From the NCBI GenBank assembly GCA_902788865.1, contig CADALZ010000012.1, positions 1-59,643 on the forward strand: DNA of 59,643 bases, read 5' to 3'. Below, piece by piece: positions 1 to 8,544 of this stretch. Below the pieces are notes generated by a model that saw only the letters and a list, made by a program, of their open reading frames with translations, did no database searches and was not told where the DNA came from. Source of the DNA: an uncultured Bacteroidales bacterium. GTDB lineage: Bacteria > Bacteroidota > Bacteroidia > Bacteroidales > Bacteroidaceae. Within the stretch, counting starts at the first letter, position 1; every line of letters begins with the position of its first letter. The position numbers and the translations under genes were made by a program.

Positions 1-270
1 TACGCCGCTGATAAGGCTGGCTGTGATCACCGTCATAGGACCTGTAGGACCGCTGATCTGTGAGTGTGTGCCTCCGAAGAGAGATGCGAAGAAGCCCAGC
101 AGCGTGGCTCCTACTAGTCCGGCCAGAGCTCCCATAGAGCTGGCTGAAGGGTCGTCTATACTTCCGAATGCCTGAATGCCGAAGGCCAAGGCCAGAGGCA
201 AGGCCACTATACCGGCAGTGATGCCGCCGAAGATGTCGCCCTTGATGTTGTCAGTCTTGATAAATGCCAT
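1..270 (-). CDS. SulP-family anion (sulfate/bicarbonate) permease, N-terminal part
   Basis: Only the first 90 codons are present; the gene runs off the left edge of the window. The start ATG is read from CAT at 268-270. The peptide begins MAFIKTDNIKGDIFGG and continues with a hydrophobic helix (GIVALPLALAFG) and the segment GGTHSQISGPTGPMTVI. That last segment matches the SulP signature around transmembrane helix 3, usually written as GG-x-QVSGPTGA. SulP proteins are inner-membrane anion transporters or channels; Bacteroidetes members are often thought to carry bicarbonate or sulfate. The substrate cannot be told from this fragment, and any C-terminal STAS domain would lie outside the window. 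The family call is secure from the motif. Confidence 0.85.
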   Translation of the reverse strand, partial: MAFIKTDNIKGDIFGGITAGIVALPLALAFGIQAFGSIDDPSASSMGALAGLVGATLLGFFASLFGGTHSQISGPTGPMTVITASLISGV

Positions 271-299
271 AAAATAGTTGTATTTTAAAAAAACGGCTG

Positions 300-307
300 C
301 AAAGGTA
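300..307 (-). promoter_or_regulatory. Putative -7 box of the SulP gene
   Basis: On the minus strand the sequence reads TACCTTTG, a match to the Bacteroidetes -7 consensus TAnnTTTG, 30 bp upstream of the SulP start. No convincing -33 element was found at the usual spacing. Confidence 0.45.
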
Positions 308-345
308 GTGAAAAAATGAATGCAAAAGAAGTGAAACGAAATAAA

Positions 346-372
346 AAAGGCAGGAGAACGACTCCTGCCTTT
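346..372 (-). terminator. Rho-independent terminator of the isochorismatase-like gene
   Basis: AAAGGCAGGAG and CTCCTGCCTTT form a perfect 11-bp stem with a 5-nt loop. On the minus strand the stem is followed by a T-rich run. It lies about 20 bp after the stop of the gene ending at 395. Confidence 0.85.
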
Positions 373-394
373 ATCTTGAATCACGTAAAGCTTC

Positions 395-946
395 TTAGAA
401 CATAGCGATGAGCTCCTCATTTGTATAAGCATCGGCTCCATAGCAAGTCTTCAGGTAAGCCAAGCCGTTGAGGTAGTCTTCCTCAGTGAATGAGTCGGTA
501 GCTTCCTTAGCCACTACTACATCATAGCCCAGGCAGAAAGCATCGGCAGAAGTGTGGCGCACGCACATGTGAGCATGCAGACCAGTCATCACTACTGTCT
601 TCACACCCAGCTCCTTCAGCAGGATGTCCAGATCGGTCTGGAAGAAGCCGCTGTAACGGCGCTTTGGCACCACGAAGTCTTTATCGCTGAGCTTCAGTTC
701 TGGAATCACCTCAGCACCAGGAGTGCCCTTGATGGCATGGTCGCCCCAGATGATCAGTTCACGGTCGATACCAGGAAGATGAGCGTCGTTGCAGAATATC
801 ACAGGTACACCAGCCTCACGTGCAGCATCGAGCAGACGAGCGGTAGCTGGAACGATGGCCTTGCCACGATCGCAAGCCAAAGCACCATAAACAAAGTCAT
901 TGAGCATGTCAACAACCAGAATTGCAGGTTTGTTTAATTTCTCCAT
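395..946 (-). CDS. Isochorismatase-like cysteine hydrolase
   Basis: This 183-aa protein belongs to the isochorismatase-like (nicotinamidase-type) hydrolases. The start is placed at the ATG opening MEKLNKPAIL because the family beta-strand begins right there; an in-frame start exists 10 codons upstream. The expected catalytic triad is visible: Asp13 in ILVVDMLNDF, Lys in VVPKRRYSGF, and Cys in GLHAHMCVRHTS, the last preceded by the family's cis-peptide region. The enzymes hydrolyse amides or vinyl ethers through a cysteine nucleophile, and the substrate here is unknown. It is a single-gene unit with its own promoter-like box and a terminator. A nicotinamidase role is possible, since pncB is also in the window, but the metal-site motif typical of PncA was not identified. 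Confidence 0.85.
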   Translation of the reverse strand: MEKLNKPAILVVDMLNDFVYGALACDRGKAIVPATARLLDAAREAGVPVIFCNDAHLPGIDRELIIWGDHAIKGTPGAEVIPELKLSDKDFVVPKRRYSGFFQTDLDILLKELGVKTVVMTGLHAHMCVRHTSADAFCLGYDVVVAKEATDSFTEEDYLNGLAYLKTCYGADAYTNEELIAMF

Positions 947-973
947 TTGTATCATTATTAAAAGTTCAGGCTC

Positions 974-981
974 CAAAAGTA
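974..981 (-). promoter_or_regulatory. Putative -7 box of the isochorismatase-like gene
   Basis: The minus strand reads TACTTTTG (TAnnTTTG), 28 bp upstream of the chosen start at 946. This supports the downstream ATG as the start because transcription would begin near 967. Confidence 0.45.
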
Positions 982-1051
982 CTAATTTATTTTATATGTC
1001 ATATACAGACTGACGTTTTTTTTATAATATTTAAATAACTTCATGCCAAAG

Positions 1052-1068
1052 TGTCAGCAAGTCTGCCA
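1052..1068 (+). promoter_or_regulatory. Inverted repeat upstream of dnaK, candidate activator site
   Basis: TGTCAG and CTGCCA, separated by 5 bp, form an imperfect inverted repeat (5 of 6 positions pair). It lies about 45 bp upstream of the -24 element of the putative sigma-54 promoter. That is a plausible position for an enhancer-binding protein. The assignment is inference. Confidence 0.4.
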
Positions 1069-1112
1069 TTCTTTTCCTACACATTATATAATATAAGTAC
1101 CCCAAAATGGTT

Positions 1113-1128
1113 TGGCACATACTTTGCT
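1113..1128 (+). promoter_or_regulatory. Putative sigma-54 (-24/-12) promoter of dnaK
   Basis: TGGCAC-ATACT-TTGCT matches the sigma-54 consensus TGGCAC-N5-TTGCW exactly. The GG at 1114-1115 and GC at 1126-1127 are separated by 10 bp, as required. Transcription would start near 1139, leaving a leader of about 60 nt before dnaK. No TAnnTTTG housekeeping promoter was found in the same stretch. Confidence 0.7.
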
Positions 1129-1199
1129 ACCTTCAGAGTGTCGCACCCATAGAAGTGCGGCAGAGTTAATCTGAATAATAACAATAAAAAAATAAAATT

Positions 1200-3119
1200 A
1201 TGGGAAAGATTATTGGAATCGATTTAGGAACTACTAATTCCTGTGTTGCCGTATTCGAGGGCAACGAACCTGTAGTAATCGCTAACAGCGAAGGTAAGCG
1301 TACCACTCCATCAGTGGTGGGTTTCGTAGAAGGTGGAGAGCGTAAGATAGGTGATCCTGCCAAGCGTCAGGCCATAACCAATCCTACCAAGACCGTATAT
1401 TCTATCAAGCGTTTCATGGGTGAGAACTGGGATCAGGTGCAGAAGGAGGTTTCTCGTGTACCATTCAAGGTGGTGCGCAGTGAGAACAACATGCCACGCG
1501 TCGATATCGACGGCCGTCTGTACACACCACAGGAAATCTCTGCCATGATTCTGCAGAAGATGAAGAAGACTGCCGAGGATTATCTGGGTCAGGAGGTGAC
1601 GGATGCTGTGATCACCGTACCTGCTTACTTCAGCGACTCTCAGCGTCAGGCTACTAAGGAGGCTGGCCAGATTGCCGGTCTGAACGTGAAGCGTATCGTC
1701 AATGAGCCTACGGCTGCTGCCTTGGCTTATGGTATCGATAAGAAGCAGAAGGATATGAAGATTGCCGTGTTCGACCTCGGTGGTGGTACGTTCGATATCT
1801 CTATCCTCGACTTCGGTGACGGTGTGTTCGAGGTGCTTTCTACCAATGGTGATACACACCTGGGTGGTGATGACTTCGACCAGGTGATCATCAACTGGCT
1901 GGTACAGGAGTTCAAGAACGACGAGGGTGCCGACCTGACTCAAGATCCTATGGCTATGCAGCGCTTGAAGGAGGCTGCAGAGAAGGCTAAGATTGAGCTG
2001 TCTTCTACCACGACCACAGAGATCAACCTGCCTTACATCATGCCTGTAGGCGGTGTGCCTAAGCACTTGGTGAAGACTCTGAGCCGTGCTAAGTTCGAGG
2101 CTCTGTCTCACGGACTGATTCAGGCTTGCTTGGAGCCTTGCAAGAAGGCCCTGTCTGATGCTGGTCTGAATGCTTCAGAGATCGACGAGGTGATCTTGGT
2201 TGGTGGTTCAAGCCGTATCCCAGCTGTGCAGCAGCTCGTGCAGGACTTCTTCGGCAAGGTGCCTTCTAAGGGTGTGAACCCAGACGAGGTGGTGGCTATT
2301 GGTGCTGCCGTGCAGGGTGCTGTGCTCACCGATGAGATCAAGGGTGTGGTGCTGCTGGATGTCACTCCTCTGACGCTGGGTATCGAGACGCTGGGTGGTG
2401 TGATGACCAAGCTGATAGATGCCAATACTACCATCCCTTGCAAGAAGACGGAGACCTTCTCTACCGCTGCTGATAACCAGACCGAGGTGACCATCCACGT
2501 GCTGCAGGGTGAGCGCCCAATGGCTGCTCAGAACAAGACGCTGGGTCAGTTCAACCTCACTGGCATCGCTCCTGCCCGTCGTGGTGTCCCACAGATTGAG
2601 GTGACCTTCGATATCGATGCCAATGGTATCGTGAAGGTGAGCGCCAAGGATAAGGCCACTGGCAAGGAGCAGGCCATCCGCATCGAGGCTTCTTCAGGCT
2701 TGAGCAAGGAGGAGATAGAGCGCATGAAGGCTGAGGCTGTGGCCAATGCTGAGAACGATAAGAAGGAGCGTGAGCGCATAGACAAGCTGAATCAGGCCGA
2801 CTCTATGATCTTCACTACTGAGAATCAGCTCAGCGAACTGGGCGACAAGATTCCAGCCGACAAGAAGGCTCCTATCGAGGCTGCACTCCAGAAGCTGAAG
2901 GATGCTCATAAGGCTCAGGACCTCGACCGCATCGATGGTGCTATGGCCGAACTGAACACCGCATGGCAGACTGCCAGTGCTCAGATGTACCAGCAGGCTG
3001 GTGCTCAGCCAGGTGCAGGCGCAGGCTTTAATGGCGGCCAGCAGGCTGGCGGTCAGCAGAGCTCTCAGAGCGGCAGCGATGACAATGTGCAGGATGCCGA
3101 CTTTGAGGAGGTGAAGTAA
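1200..3119 (+). CDS. dnaK: Molecular chaperone DnaK (Hsp70)
   Basis: The 639-aa protein is a full-length Hsp70. It opens with the nucleotide-binding signature [14 protein letters not shown], has the [11 protein letters not shown] phosphate motif near residue 195, and [14 protein letters not shown] near residue 335. The substrate-binding domain follows ([17 protein letters not shown], then [14 protein letters not shown]). A helical lid and a Gly/Gln-rich disordered tail end in DADFEEVK. DnaK binds exposed hydrophobic segments of client proteins in an ATP cycle driven by DnaJ and GrpE, whose genes are not next to it here. The putative sigma-54 promoter upstream suggests stress-inducible control. 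The last 18 bp of the coding sequence are the left attachment site of a mobile element, which leaves the reading frame intact. Confidence 0.98.
   Translation: MGKIIGIDLGTTNSCVAVFEGNEPVVIANSEGKRTTPSVVGFVEGGERKIGDPAKRQAITNPTKTVYSIKRFMGENWDQVQKEVSRVPFKVVRSENNMPRVDIDGRLYTPQEISAMILQKMKKTAEDYLGQEVTDAVITVPAYFSDSQRQATKEAGQIAGLNVKRIVNEPTAAALAYGIDKKQKDMKIAVFDLGGGTFDISILDFGDGVFEVLSTNGDTHLGGDDFDQVIINWLVQEFKNDEGADLTQDPMAMQRLKEAAEKAKIELSSTTTTEINLPYIMPVGGVPKHLVKTLSRAKFEALSHGLIQACLEPCKKALSDAGLNASEIDEVILVGGSSRIPAVQQLVQDFFGKVPSKGVNPDEVVAIGAAVQGAVLTDEIKGVVLLDVTPLTLGIETLGGVMTKLIDANTTIPCKKTETFSTAADNQTEVTIHVLQGERPMAAQNKTLGQFNLTGIAPARRGVPQIEVTFDIDANGIVKVSAKDKATGKEQAIRIEASSGLSKEEIERMKAEAVANAENDKKERERIDKLNQADSMIFTTENQLSELGDKIPADKKAPIEAALQKLKDAHKAQDLDRIDGAMAELNTAWQTASAQMYQQAGAQPGAGAGFNGGQQAGGQQSSQSGSDDNVQDADFEEVK
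3102..3119 (+). repeat. attL, left 18-bp attachment repeat
   Basis: TTTGAGGAGGTGAAGTAA is the last six codons of dnaK including the stop. It recurs at 19872-19889 with one synonymous difference (GTG/GTA valine). The element supplies or preserves an intact dnaK end here. Confidence 0.85.
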
Positions 3120-3151
3120 GGCTGATAAACAGCAATAAGCAACAATAAACG

Positions 3152-3186
3152 AATCGGTGTAACTCATTGAGTTGCACCGATTTTTG
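3152..3186 (+). terminator. Terminator just inside the left end of the element
   Basis: AATCGGTG-t-AACTCA pairs with TGAGTT-g-CACCGATT, giving a long stem with a tiny loop followed by TTTTTGTTTT. It ends dnaK transcription at the element boundary and shields the integrase genes from dnaK read-through. Confidence 0.85.
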
Positions 3187-3206
3187 TTTTAGTTAAACTT
3201 TGTATA

Positions 3207-3241
3207 TTTGGCTCTGATTTCGGATATTTATCGTAAATTTG
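3207..3241 (+). promoter_or_regulatory. Putative promoter of the HTH-integrase pair
   Basis: TTTG at 3207-3210 and TAAATTTG at 3234-3241 resemble the Bacteroidetes -33 and -7 boxes. The 23-bp spacing is slightly long. The first gene starts 74 bp downstream. Confidence 0.4.
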
Positions 3242-3314
3242 CACCAAATCGTTCACGCGACTTAAAGGTTGACGAAGTTAAACTTAAAGACATATACCTT
3301 ATTATATATAAGAA

Positions 3315-3878
3315 ATGGCAAAGGCAAATTATCATATCCGAAGGAAGTGCCCTATATGCGGAACCATCTTTGAGATTCGCACCATTGATGCTGTGTATTG
3401 TTCTCACAACTGTTCCGCTGTAGCCTCTAAGAGGAAAAAGGCTCAGGAAGAGAAGGAAAAGAAGTATGAGCAGATGGCGAAGGAAATTCCAGACATCAAG
3501 GAGTATCTAACAGCAGCAGAGGCAATAGCAATGTACTGCGTTGAACGTAGTACATTGTATCGTGACATTCGGTTAAAGAAACTTCCGTCCGTTAATCTCG
3601 GCCAACGTCAGCTAAGACTGAAACGTTCTGATTTGGATGAGCGTTACGAACTGAGGAAGAAAGTGCGGAAGGCTGCTAAGAAGCCTATTCCCAAGACATA
3701 CAATCTCGAACCCGAGAATTGCTATACCATCGGTGAAATCTCAAAGAAGTTCAGAATTCATGATTCATCCGTATGGGCCCACATCCGCAAGTTCTCTATC
3801 CCTACCCGACAGATAGGTAACTATGTTTACGCTCCAAAATCAGAAATCGACAAACTTTATAAATCTATCAAGTTATGA
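3315..3878 (+). CDS. Zinc-ribbon/helix-turn-helix protein, candidate excisionase or integrase regulator
   Basis: This 187-aa basic protein starts with a CxxC...CxxxC zinc-ribbon-like segment (KCPICGT...YCSHNCS, residues about 10-34). A charged helix follows, then two helix-turn-helix segments of the MerR/excisionase type: EYLTAAEAIAMYCVERSTLY at about residues 59-78, and CYTIGEISKKFRIHDSSVWA near residue 135. The second is followed by a wing-like VYAPKSEIDKLY. The gene overlaps the integrase start by 4 bp (ATGA), so the two are translationally coupled. Small HTH proteins coupled to integrases in Bacteroidetes elements usually act in excision or integrase control, which is the inference here. 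No enzymatic motif was seen. Confidence 0.7.
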   Translation: MAKANYHIRRKCPICGTIFEIRTIDAVYCSHNCSAVASKRKKAQEEKEKKYEQMAKEIPDIKEYLTAAEAIAMYCVERSTLYRDIRLKKLPSVNLGQRQLRLKRSDLDERYELRKKVRKAAKKPIPKTYNLEPENCYTIGEISKKFRIHDSSVWAHIRKFSIPTRQIGNYVYAPKSEIDKLYKSIKL

Positions 3879-5164
3879 AGACTCCAATGAAGCGCACGGT
3901 ATTCAAGGTAATACTCCGTAAATCCGAATACAAAGAGCAGTGGTCATTGCTCATCGAAAGCTTTCCTGTCTTTGAGCCAGGCAAAGACAAACCACTTCGC
4001 AAGCATGAACCACTTGGTCGCTATATAACGACACCCATCTTTGACAAGAATAGTTCTGGAAGAACTCTACCAGATGGGAAAGCGTACTATCGTCCCAAGC
4101 GTGATGCCAATGGAATCATCATATGCCGCTCGCAAAAAGATCAAGAGGCCTGCATCTTTGCAGACAAGGTACGTGACCTCCGTCAGCACGAATACGATAA
4201 TCAGTCTTTGTACACAGACTCGGAGGCAGAACAAGCAGCACAAAACGAAAGGTCAAAGTGCGACTTCATCAAATACTTTGAAGAGCTAAAGGACAAACGT
4301 CACAAGAACAGTTCCAAGTCAATTCAAGTGAACTGGAAAAGAGAACTGGCATTGATGAAGCTATACACTGGAGGGAAACCCCTTCTATTCGGCAGCATTG
4401 ACGTGAACCTCATCGAAGACTACAAGGATTACCTTATCAACGCACCACAAGGTGGCAGTAAGACAGGAACCATATCAGCCAATACCGCCTCGACCTATTT
4501 CTCGATATTCAAGGCTGGTCTTCATCAAGCCTTCATTGATGGCTACTTGACCATCGACCTTGCAGCCAAAGTTAAGAATATATACTACGAGGAAAGCCAA
4601 CGCGAGTATCTGACACTGGAAGAACTCAACCAACTAGCAGCTACACCATGTGATAGCGAAATCCTCAAGAGAGCAGCCTTGTTTTCTGCCTTGACAGGAT
4701 TGCGCCATAGTGACATCAAACAACTGAAGTGGCGCGATATTGTGAAAGACAAGGAACATTACCAACTCCATTTTACCCAACAGAAAACCAAGGGTGTAGA
4801 GTATATGCCAATTTCTGACCAAGCATATTCCTTATGTGGTGAACGTGGTGATGCAGACCGACTTGTCTTTGAAGGGCTACAAGACCCATCATGGATTAAC
4901 CGACCTGTGAAACGATGGATAGAAGCATCTGGTATCACCAAGCACATCACCTTTCACTGCTTTCGCCATACCTATGCTACCTTGCAGTTGACTAATGGCA
5001 CGGACATCTATACAGTCAGCAAGATGCTTGGTCATAAGAAGGTGACAACAACTCAAATCTATGCCAAGATAGTTGACGCAAAGAAGGATGCTGCCGCTGA
5101 TGCCATCCAAATCACCCTCTCTGACGATATGATTGGCACTCCCATCGACTCCAAGAAAGAATAG
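3875..5164 (+). CDS. int: Tyrosine recombinase (integrase) of the dnaK-inserted element
   Basis: The 429-aa protein has an N-terminal Arm/SAM-like region typical of Bacteroidetes integrases (core-binding helices around residues 130-230) and a C-terminal catalytic domain. The catalytic residues are Arg277 (LTGLRHSDIKQLKW), His361 and Arg364 (HCFRHTYATL), His387 (MLGHKKVTTTQIY) and the nucleophile Tyr396. It should catalyse site-specific recombination between the dnaK 3' end and the element's own attachment site. The gene sits next to attL, reads away from dnaK, is coupled to the upstream HTH gene, and is followed by a hairpin terminator. All core residues are present, so it is probably active. 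Confidence 0.95.
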   Translation: MKTPMKRTVFKVILRKSEYKEQWSLLIESFPVFEPGKDKPLRKHEPLGRYITTPIFDKNSSGRTLPDGKAYYRPKRDANGIIICRSQKDQEACIFADKVRDLRQHEYDNQSLYTDSEAEQAAQNERSKCDFIKYFEELKDKRHKNSSKSIQVNWKRELALMKLYTGGKPLLFGSIDVNLIEDYKDYLINAPQGGSKTGTISANTASTYFSIFKAGLHQAFIDGYLTIDLAAKVKNIYYEESQREYLTLEELNQLAATPCDSEILKRAALFSALTGLRHSDIKQLKWRDIVKDKEHYQLHFTQQKTKGVEYMPISDQAYSLCGERGDADRLVFEGLQDPSWINRPVKRWIEASGITKHITFHCFRHTYATLQLTNGTDIYTVSKMLGHKKVTTTQIYAKIVDAKKDAAADAIQITLSDDMIGTPIDSKKE

Positions 5165-5223
5165 TTCGTATTCCGCTACCATAGGTCTAAGCATACAGTA
5201 ACTTTTAAGTTGTTCACATCCAT

Positions 5224-5256
5224 AGCCATTCACATTCATACGTGAGTGGCTTTTGT
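5224..5256 (+). terminator. Terminator after the integrase
   Basis: AGCCATTCAC and GTGAGTGGCT form a 10-bp stem with one G-T pair and an 8-nt loop, followed by TTTGTG. The rest of the 5165-5528 gap is AT-rich with no gene seen. It should contain the promoter of the 5529 operon; TACTTTTG at 5454-5461 is a possible -7 box. Confidence 0.65.
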
Positions 5257-5528
5257 GTATTTTGTCTTTTGATGTCAATTTCGTTATGATAGGGATATGA
5301 TACCAATCATAACGATGCCACAATAAAATTATTTTTCAACTTTATTACTTTTATTATCGTTGATTATCAGCATGATACAAAGAGGATAAGGATGTGATAA
5401 GTATGTTCCTTTTATGACTCGAATCATGCCGAAATCACCATTGCTTTTCACGATACTTTTGCAGTCGCTTTCTTCCCAAAGAGAGTGACTGTAGCATATC
5501 GCTGCAGCCAACTTAAAACATCACTTAT

Positions 5529-5906
5529 ATGTGTACAACAGTACCATCATTCGATGCAATGCCGCAGCTTATGGCAAGCATTTTAGAAAAGTTGGAGACG
5601 CTTGAACAGAAGTTCGACGCTCTGCAGTCAAACAACAATGTAGAGGCAGATGCATGGTTCTCACTGCAAGACCTATGCAACTACCTCCCTAACCATCCAG
5701 CCGAACAAACGGTTTACGGCTGGACGAGTAATCGCACCATTCCCTTCCACAAGAATGGAAAGAGCATCATCTTCCGTAAGTCAGAAATCGACAACTGGCT
5801 AATGCAGACCACCCGTAAGTCTGTCAATGATATTTACGATGAAGCATGTGCGTATGTAGCCAATAATCCCAAAGGCAGAAAGGAGGTGACACGCAACCAT
5901 GTATAA
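5529..5906 (+). CDS. Helix-turn-helix DNA-binding protein
   Basis: The 125-aa protein has a short N-terminal coiled-coil stretch (ILEKLETLEQKFDALQ, about residues 18-33). A MerR/excisionase-type HTH follows: WFSLQDLCNYLP, then TVYGWTSNRTIPFHKNGKSI and IFRKSEIDNWL. This arrangement is common in small DNA-binding proteins placed ahead of replication genes in Bacteroidetes mobilizable elements. Its stop overlaps the start of the VirE_N gene by 8 bp, so it is co-expressed with the replication module. It probably regulates or assists excision or replication; no partner can be named from sequence alone. Confidence 0.7.
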   Translation: MCTTVPSFDAMPQLMASILEKLETLEQKFDALQSNNNVEADAWFSLQDLCNYLPNHPAEQTVYGWTSNRTIPFHKNGKSIIFRKSEIDNWLMQTTRKSVNDIYDEACAYVANNPKGRKEVTRNHV

Positions 5907-6537
5907 CCACCTTTCTGTCTATGAGGAGTTTTTCGGAGTCAAAGAGGGAGAACTGCTGTCTTTTTCCTTCTTCCGAAAACCCATCCGCAACACGGAGCCA
6001 CTGCGCTGCATCGGTATTCCTGACATCTACCGCTACATCGTTGGTCCATATGCGAAGAAGCAAACAGAAATGTTGCGCTCCATCATGGATAAAGACCTGG
6101 CACGGAAGTACAAAGCTGAGAACTTCGACTTCTGCACATTCTCTGGTATCTTCCATACTCGAAACAAGGACGGTCTGTTGCAGCAGTCCGATCTGCTATG
6201 TATCGACTTCGACCATGTGGCCGACATTCCTTCGTTGCATGAGAAACTGCTCAATGACCCTTGCTTTGAGACAGAACTCCTTTTTCGCTCTCCTTCAGGC
6301 GATGGGTTGAAATGGATAATCCAAGTATTCCGCATGGGATGGGAGCATAGTCGTTTCTTCAATGCAGTGTTCAACTATCTCGTAGCCAATGGCTATCCAG
6401 AGCCAGACAAATCTGGCAGTGATGTTTCTCGCTCCTGTTTCATTCCACATGACCCAGAAGCTTTTATTAACCCTAAATACAATAACGTAAAATATGAAAA
6501 CTTTTTCACCAGAAGAATGGGAGAATGTCCCTTCTAA
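5899..6537 (+). CDS. BT4734/VirE N-terminal-type protein
   Basis: The 212-aa protein corresponds to the N-terminal module found before DUF3987 in VirE-type proteins of Bacteroidetes. The segments FDFCTFSGIFHTRNKDGLLQ, LLCIDFDHV, LLFRSPSGDGLKWIIQV and DKSGSDVSRSCFIPHDPEAF are the characteristic blocks. The acidic DFDH and the GDGLKW strand recall the catalytic core of prim-pol type primases. A nucleic-acid-processing or primase-like role in element replication is inferred. The 3' end overlaps the next gene by 44 bp. In the host cluster at 53979 the same module is fused to DUF3987 in one protein, which supports the two products here working together. Confidence 0.75.
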   Translation: MYNHLSVYEEFFGVKEGELLSFSFFRKPIRNTEPLRCIGIPDIYRYIVGPYAKKQTEMLRSIMDKDLARKYKAENFDFCTFSGIFHTRNKDGLLQQSDLLCIDFDHVADIPSLHEKLLNDPCFETELLFRSPSGDGLKWIIQVFRMGWEHSRFFNAVFNYLVANGYPEPDKSGSDVSRSCFIPHDPEAFINPKYNNVKYENFFTRRMGECPF

Positions 6538-8377
6538 GAATAATGCAAAGGACTGTAACACAAGTAATGTGCCGTCTGCAGATTCTCACACAATCGAAGA
6601 CACCCGAGCCAAGGTCGAGCGCATCGTATCTGTTATCGAACAGAAGGGAATAGATATTACGAATGGCTATGACAACTGGGTGAAAGTCGGGTTCGCTCTT
6701 ACAAGTGAGTTCCAAGAGGCAGGAAGAGGATTCTTCCATCGTGTCAGTCGGCAGAGCACCGAGTATAAGGCAGGTGACACAGACAAGCAATACAATAAAT
6801 GTCTGTCTGCACATGGAGATGGTATAACTATCGCCACATTTTTTCAGATGGCGAAAGATGCTGGTGTTGACATTTCCAATCCCAAAGAAATCCAAAAGTC
6901 ATCCGTTGGAACTTTGGATATTTGGACTTATGGTTCTGGCAACCAAATATCCAAAAAACCAAATATCCAGCCTCTCGAAGTGGACTCCAAATGGATTTTG
7001 GATGAAGAATCTCTTCCACATTTCCCTGCCTTCATATACGACATGCTTCCACCTTTCTTGAAGGAAGTGTTGGGCAACTGCATCTCCGAAGATGACCGAG
7101 ACATGATGCTGATGGGCACATTGACTTGCATCTCAGCCACACTCCACAATGTAGTCGGTGAATACAATTACGATGATTGGTACCCTATGCTATACTTCTT
7201 TGTTATGGCCGATGCCGGTATGGGCAAAGGCTCGCTGAAATATTGTCGCGAGATTGTGGCTCCCATCCACAACGAACTCCGTGAAGCTTCCGAGCGGCTG
7301 ATGAGAGAATATAAGGAGAGTAAAAGCGAGTCAAAGTCTGGCGAAAAAGATACTTCCAATGTCGATGAAGCACCACACCGTCGTACACTCTTCATTCCTA
7401 CCAACAGTAGTGCGGCATCCGTTATACAACAGTTGGACAACAACGATGGCATAGGTCTGATATTCGATACGGAATGTGATACACTGAGTGCCATACTGAA
7501 ATCGGAGTATGGTGACTATAGCACCATTATCCGCAAGAGCTATCACCATGAACCCATTGACCTGAGCCGCAGAAAGGATGACGAATATCGTGTCATTGAG
7601 AGACCGATGCTTGCCATCTGTCTTTCTGGAACGCCTGGACAGCTCTATACTTTGACACCTCAGGCTGAGGATGGCACCTTCTCACGCATCACCTGTTATC
7701 ACATGCCATTCAAGGTAGAGTTCCGTGATGTCCTTGTCGAGAGTGTCAGCCACAATTCTGACAACTACACTTTGCGAGAGAGATTCTTACAGTTGGGTAA
7801 GCTATACAAGCAACGTCGCGAGTCATTCTTCCGTGGTGGCAGTTATCGCATTGTCATCCCTCAAGAATACTGCAAGGTGTTCAATGAGCATTTCAGGCAG
7901 ATGAATCAAGAGGCGGTCGATGACATCTCGCATGATATGCAGAGTGTAGTGCGCCGTCTGGCCTTCACTGTGTTTCGCATTATGATGGTACTGACCTCTA
8001 TCAGGTTCATGGACGAAACGCCCAATCCTTCTGCACTGACTCCAAAGGACGGTAGCCGGATCTTGTTGCGATGCTCAAAAGACGATTTCGACATCGCCAT
8101 GGCGATAGGTGATGTTCTCATCTACCATACAGTCTATTGCTATGCCCATCTGCCACAGAGCAAGGTCACTACTAATGGACAGGGGGTGATTGTCACGAAG
8201 AAAGGAAAGATGGCGCAGCTGTTAGCCGCTCTGCCAGACACATTTGACAGAGAGACTTATCGGGCTATGTCCATGAAACAGGGCTATCCCGTGAGCACTA
8301 CTGCCAAGTGGATCAATGACTACATCCGTCAAGGTCATCTGGAACATACCAGTCAAAACTGCTATCGTAAATTGTGA
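6494..8377 (+). CDS. DUF3987 (VirE-like) primase-helicase type protein
   Basis: The 627-aa protein starts with a PriCT-2-like helical domain (residues about 35-125, with YDNWVKVGFALTSEFQEAG and DKQYNKCLSAHGDGITIATF). The DUF3987 P-loop domain follows. A Walker A-like motif, VMADAGMGKGSLKY, lies near residue 240, and acidic strands follow (GIGLIFDTECDTLSAILKSE). DUF3987 proteins are related to helicase/ATPase modules of plasmid and phage replication proteins. Together with the preceding VirE_N gene it forms the likely autonomous replication or post-transfer second-strand module, comparable in position to the primase of NBU elements. No helicase activity can be proven from sequence. Confidence 0.75.
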   Translation: MKTFSPEEWENVPSKNNAKDCNTSNVPSADSHTIEDTRAKVERIVSVIEQKGIDITNGYDNWVKVGFALTSEFQEAGRGFFHRVSRQSTEYKAGDTDKQYNKCLSAHGDGITIATFFQMAKDAGVDISNPKEIQKSSVGTLDIWTYGSGNQISKKPNIQPLEVDSKWILDEESLPHFPAFIYDMLPPFLKEVLGNCISEDDRDMMLMGTLTCISATLHNVVGEYNYDDWYPMLYFFVMADAGMGKGSLKYCREIVAPIHNELREASERLMREYKESKSESKSGEKDTSNVDEAPHRRTLFIPTNSSAASVIQQLDNNDGIGLIFDTECDTLSAILKSEYGDYSTIIRKSYHHEPIDLSRRKDDEYRVIERPMLAICLSGTPGQLYTLTPQAEDGTFSRITCYHMPFKVEFRDVLVESVSHNSDNYTLRERFLQLGKLYKQRRESFFRGGSYRIVIPQEYCKVFNEHFRQMNQEAVDDISHDMQSVVRRLAFTVFRIMMVLTSIRFMDETPNPSALTPKDGSRILLRCSKDDFDIAMAIGDVLIYHTVYCYAHLPQSKVTTNGQGVIVTKKGKMAQLLAALPDTFDRETYRAMSMKQGYPVSTTAKWINDYIRQGHLEHTSQNCYRKL

Positions 8378-8400
8378 CAATGGAGGAGCCTCGTCCCGCG

Positions 8401-8490
8401 TGGCGTGACGGACTTTTGTAAAAGTCCTAAACATAATAGGGACTTTTAGATTCACTGGCTATAGCCGTTCACTTAAAAAGTCCTCCTATT
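8401..8490 (+). other. Candidate origin of transfer (oriT) with nested inverted repeats
   Basis: The non-coding stretch before the relaxase holds GGACTTTT-gt-AAAAGTCC (8410-8427). A second, larger inverted repeat follows: GGGACTTTT (8439-8447) pairs with AAAAGTCC (8476-8483), with AATAG/CTATT extending the outer stem. Three related copies of the same octamer directly upstream of a MobV relaxase fit an oriT. The nick site is not identified. Confidence 0.45.
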
Positions 8491-8544
8491 ATGCTCAGGC
8501 ACCGCCCGAGACCCGGCATCCTCCACATGCAGACATTATAAACA

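Noticed and set aside
1311-2111. A 266-codon open frame on the minus strand inside dnaK
   Set aside because: It is the mirror of the highly biased dnaK codons; its translation shows no domain and Hsp70 on the other strand is certain.
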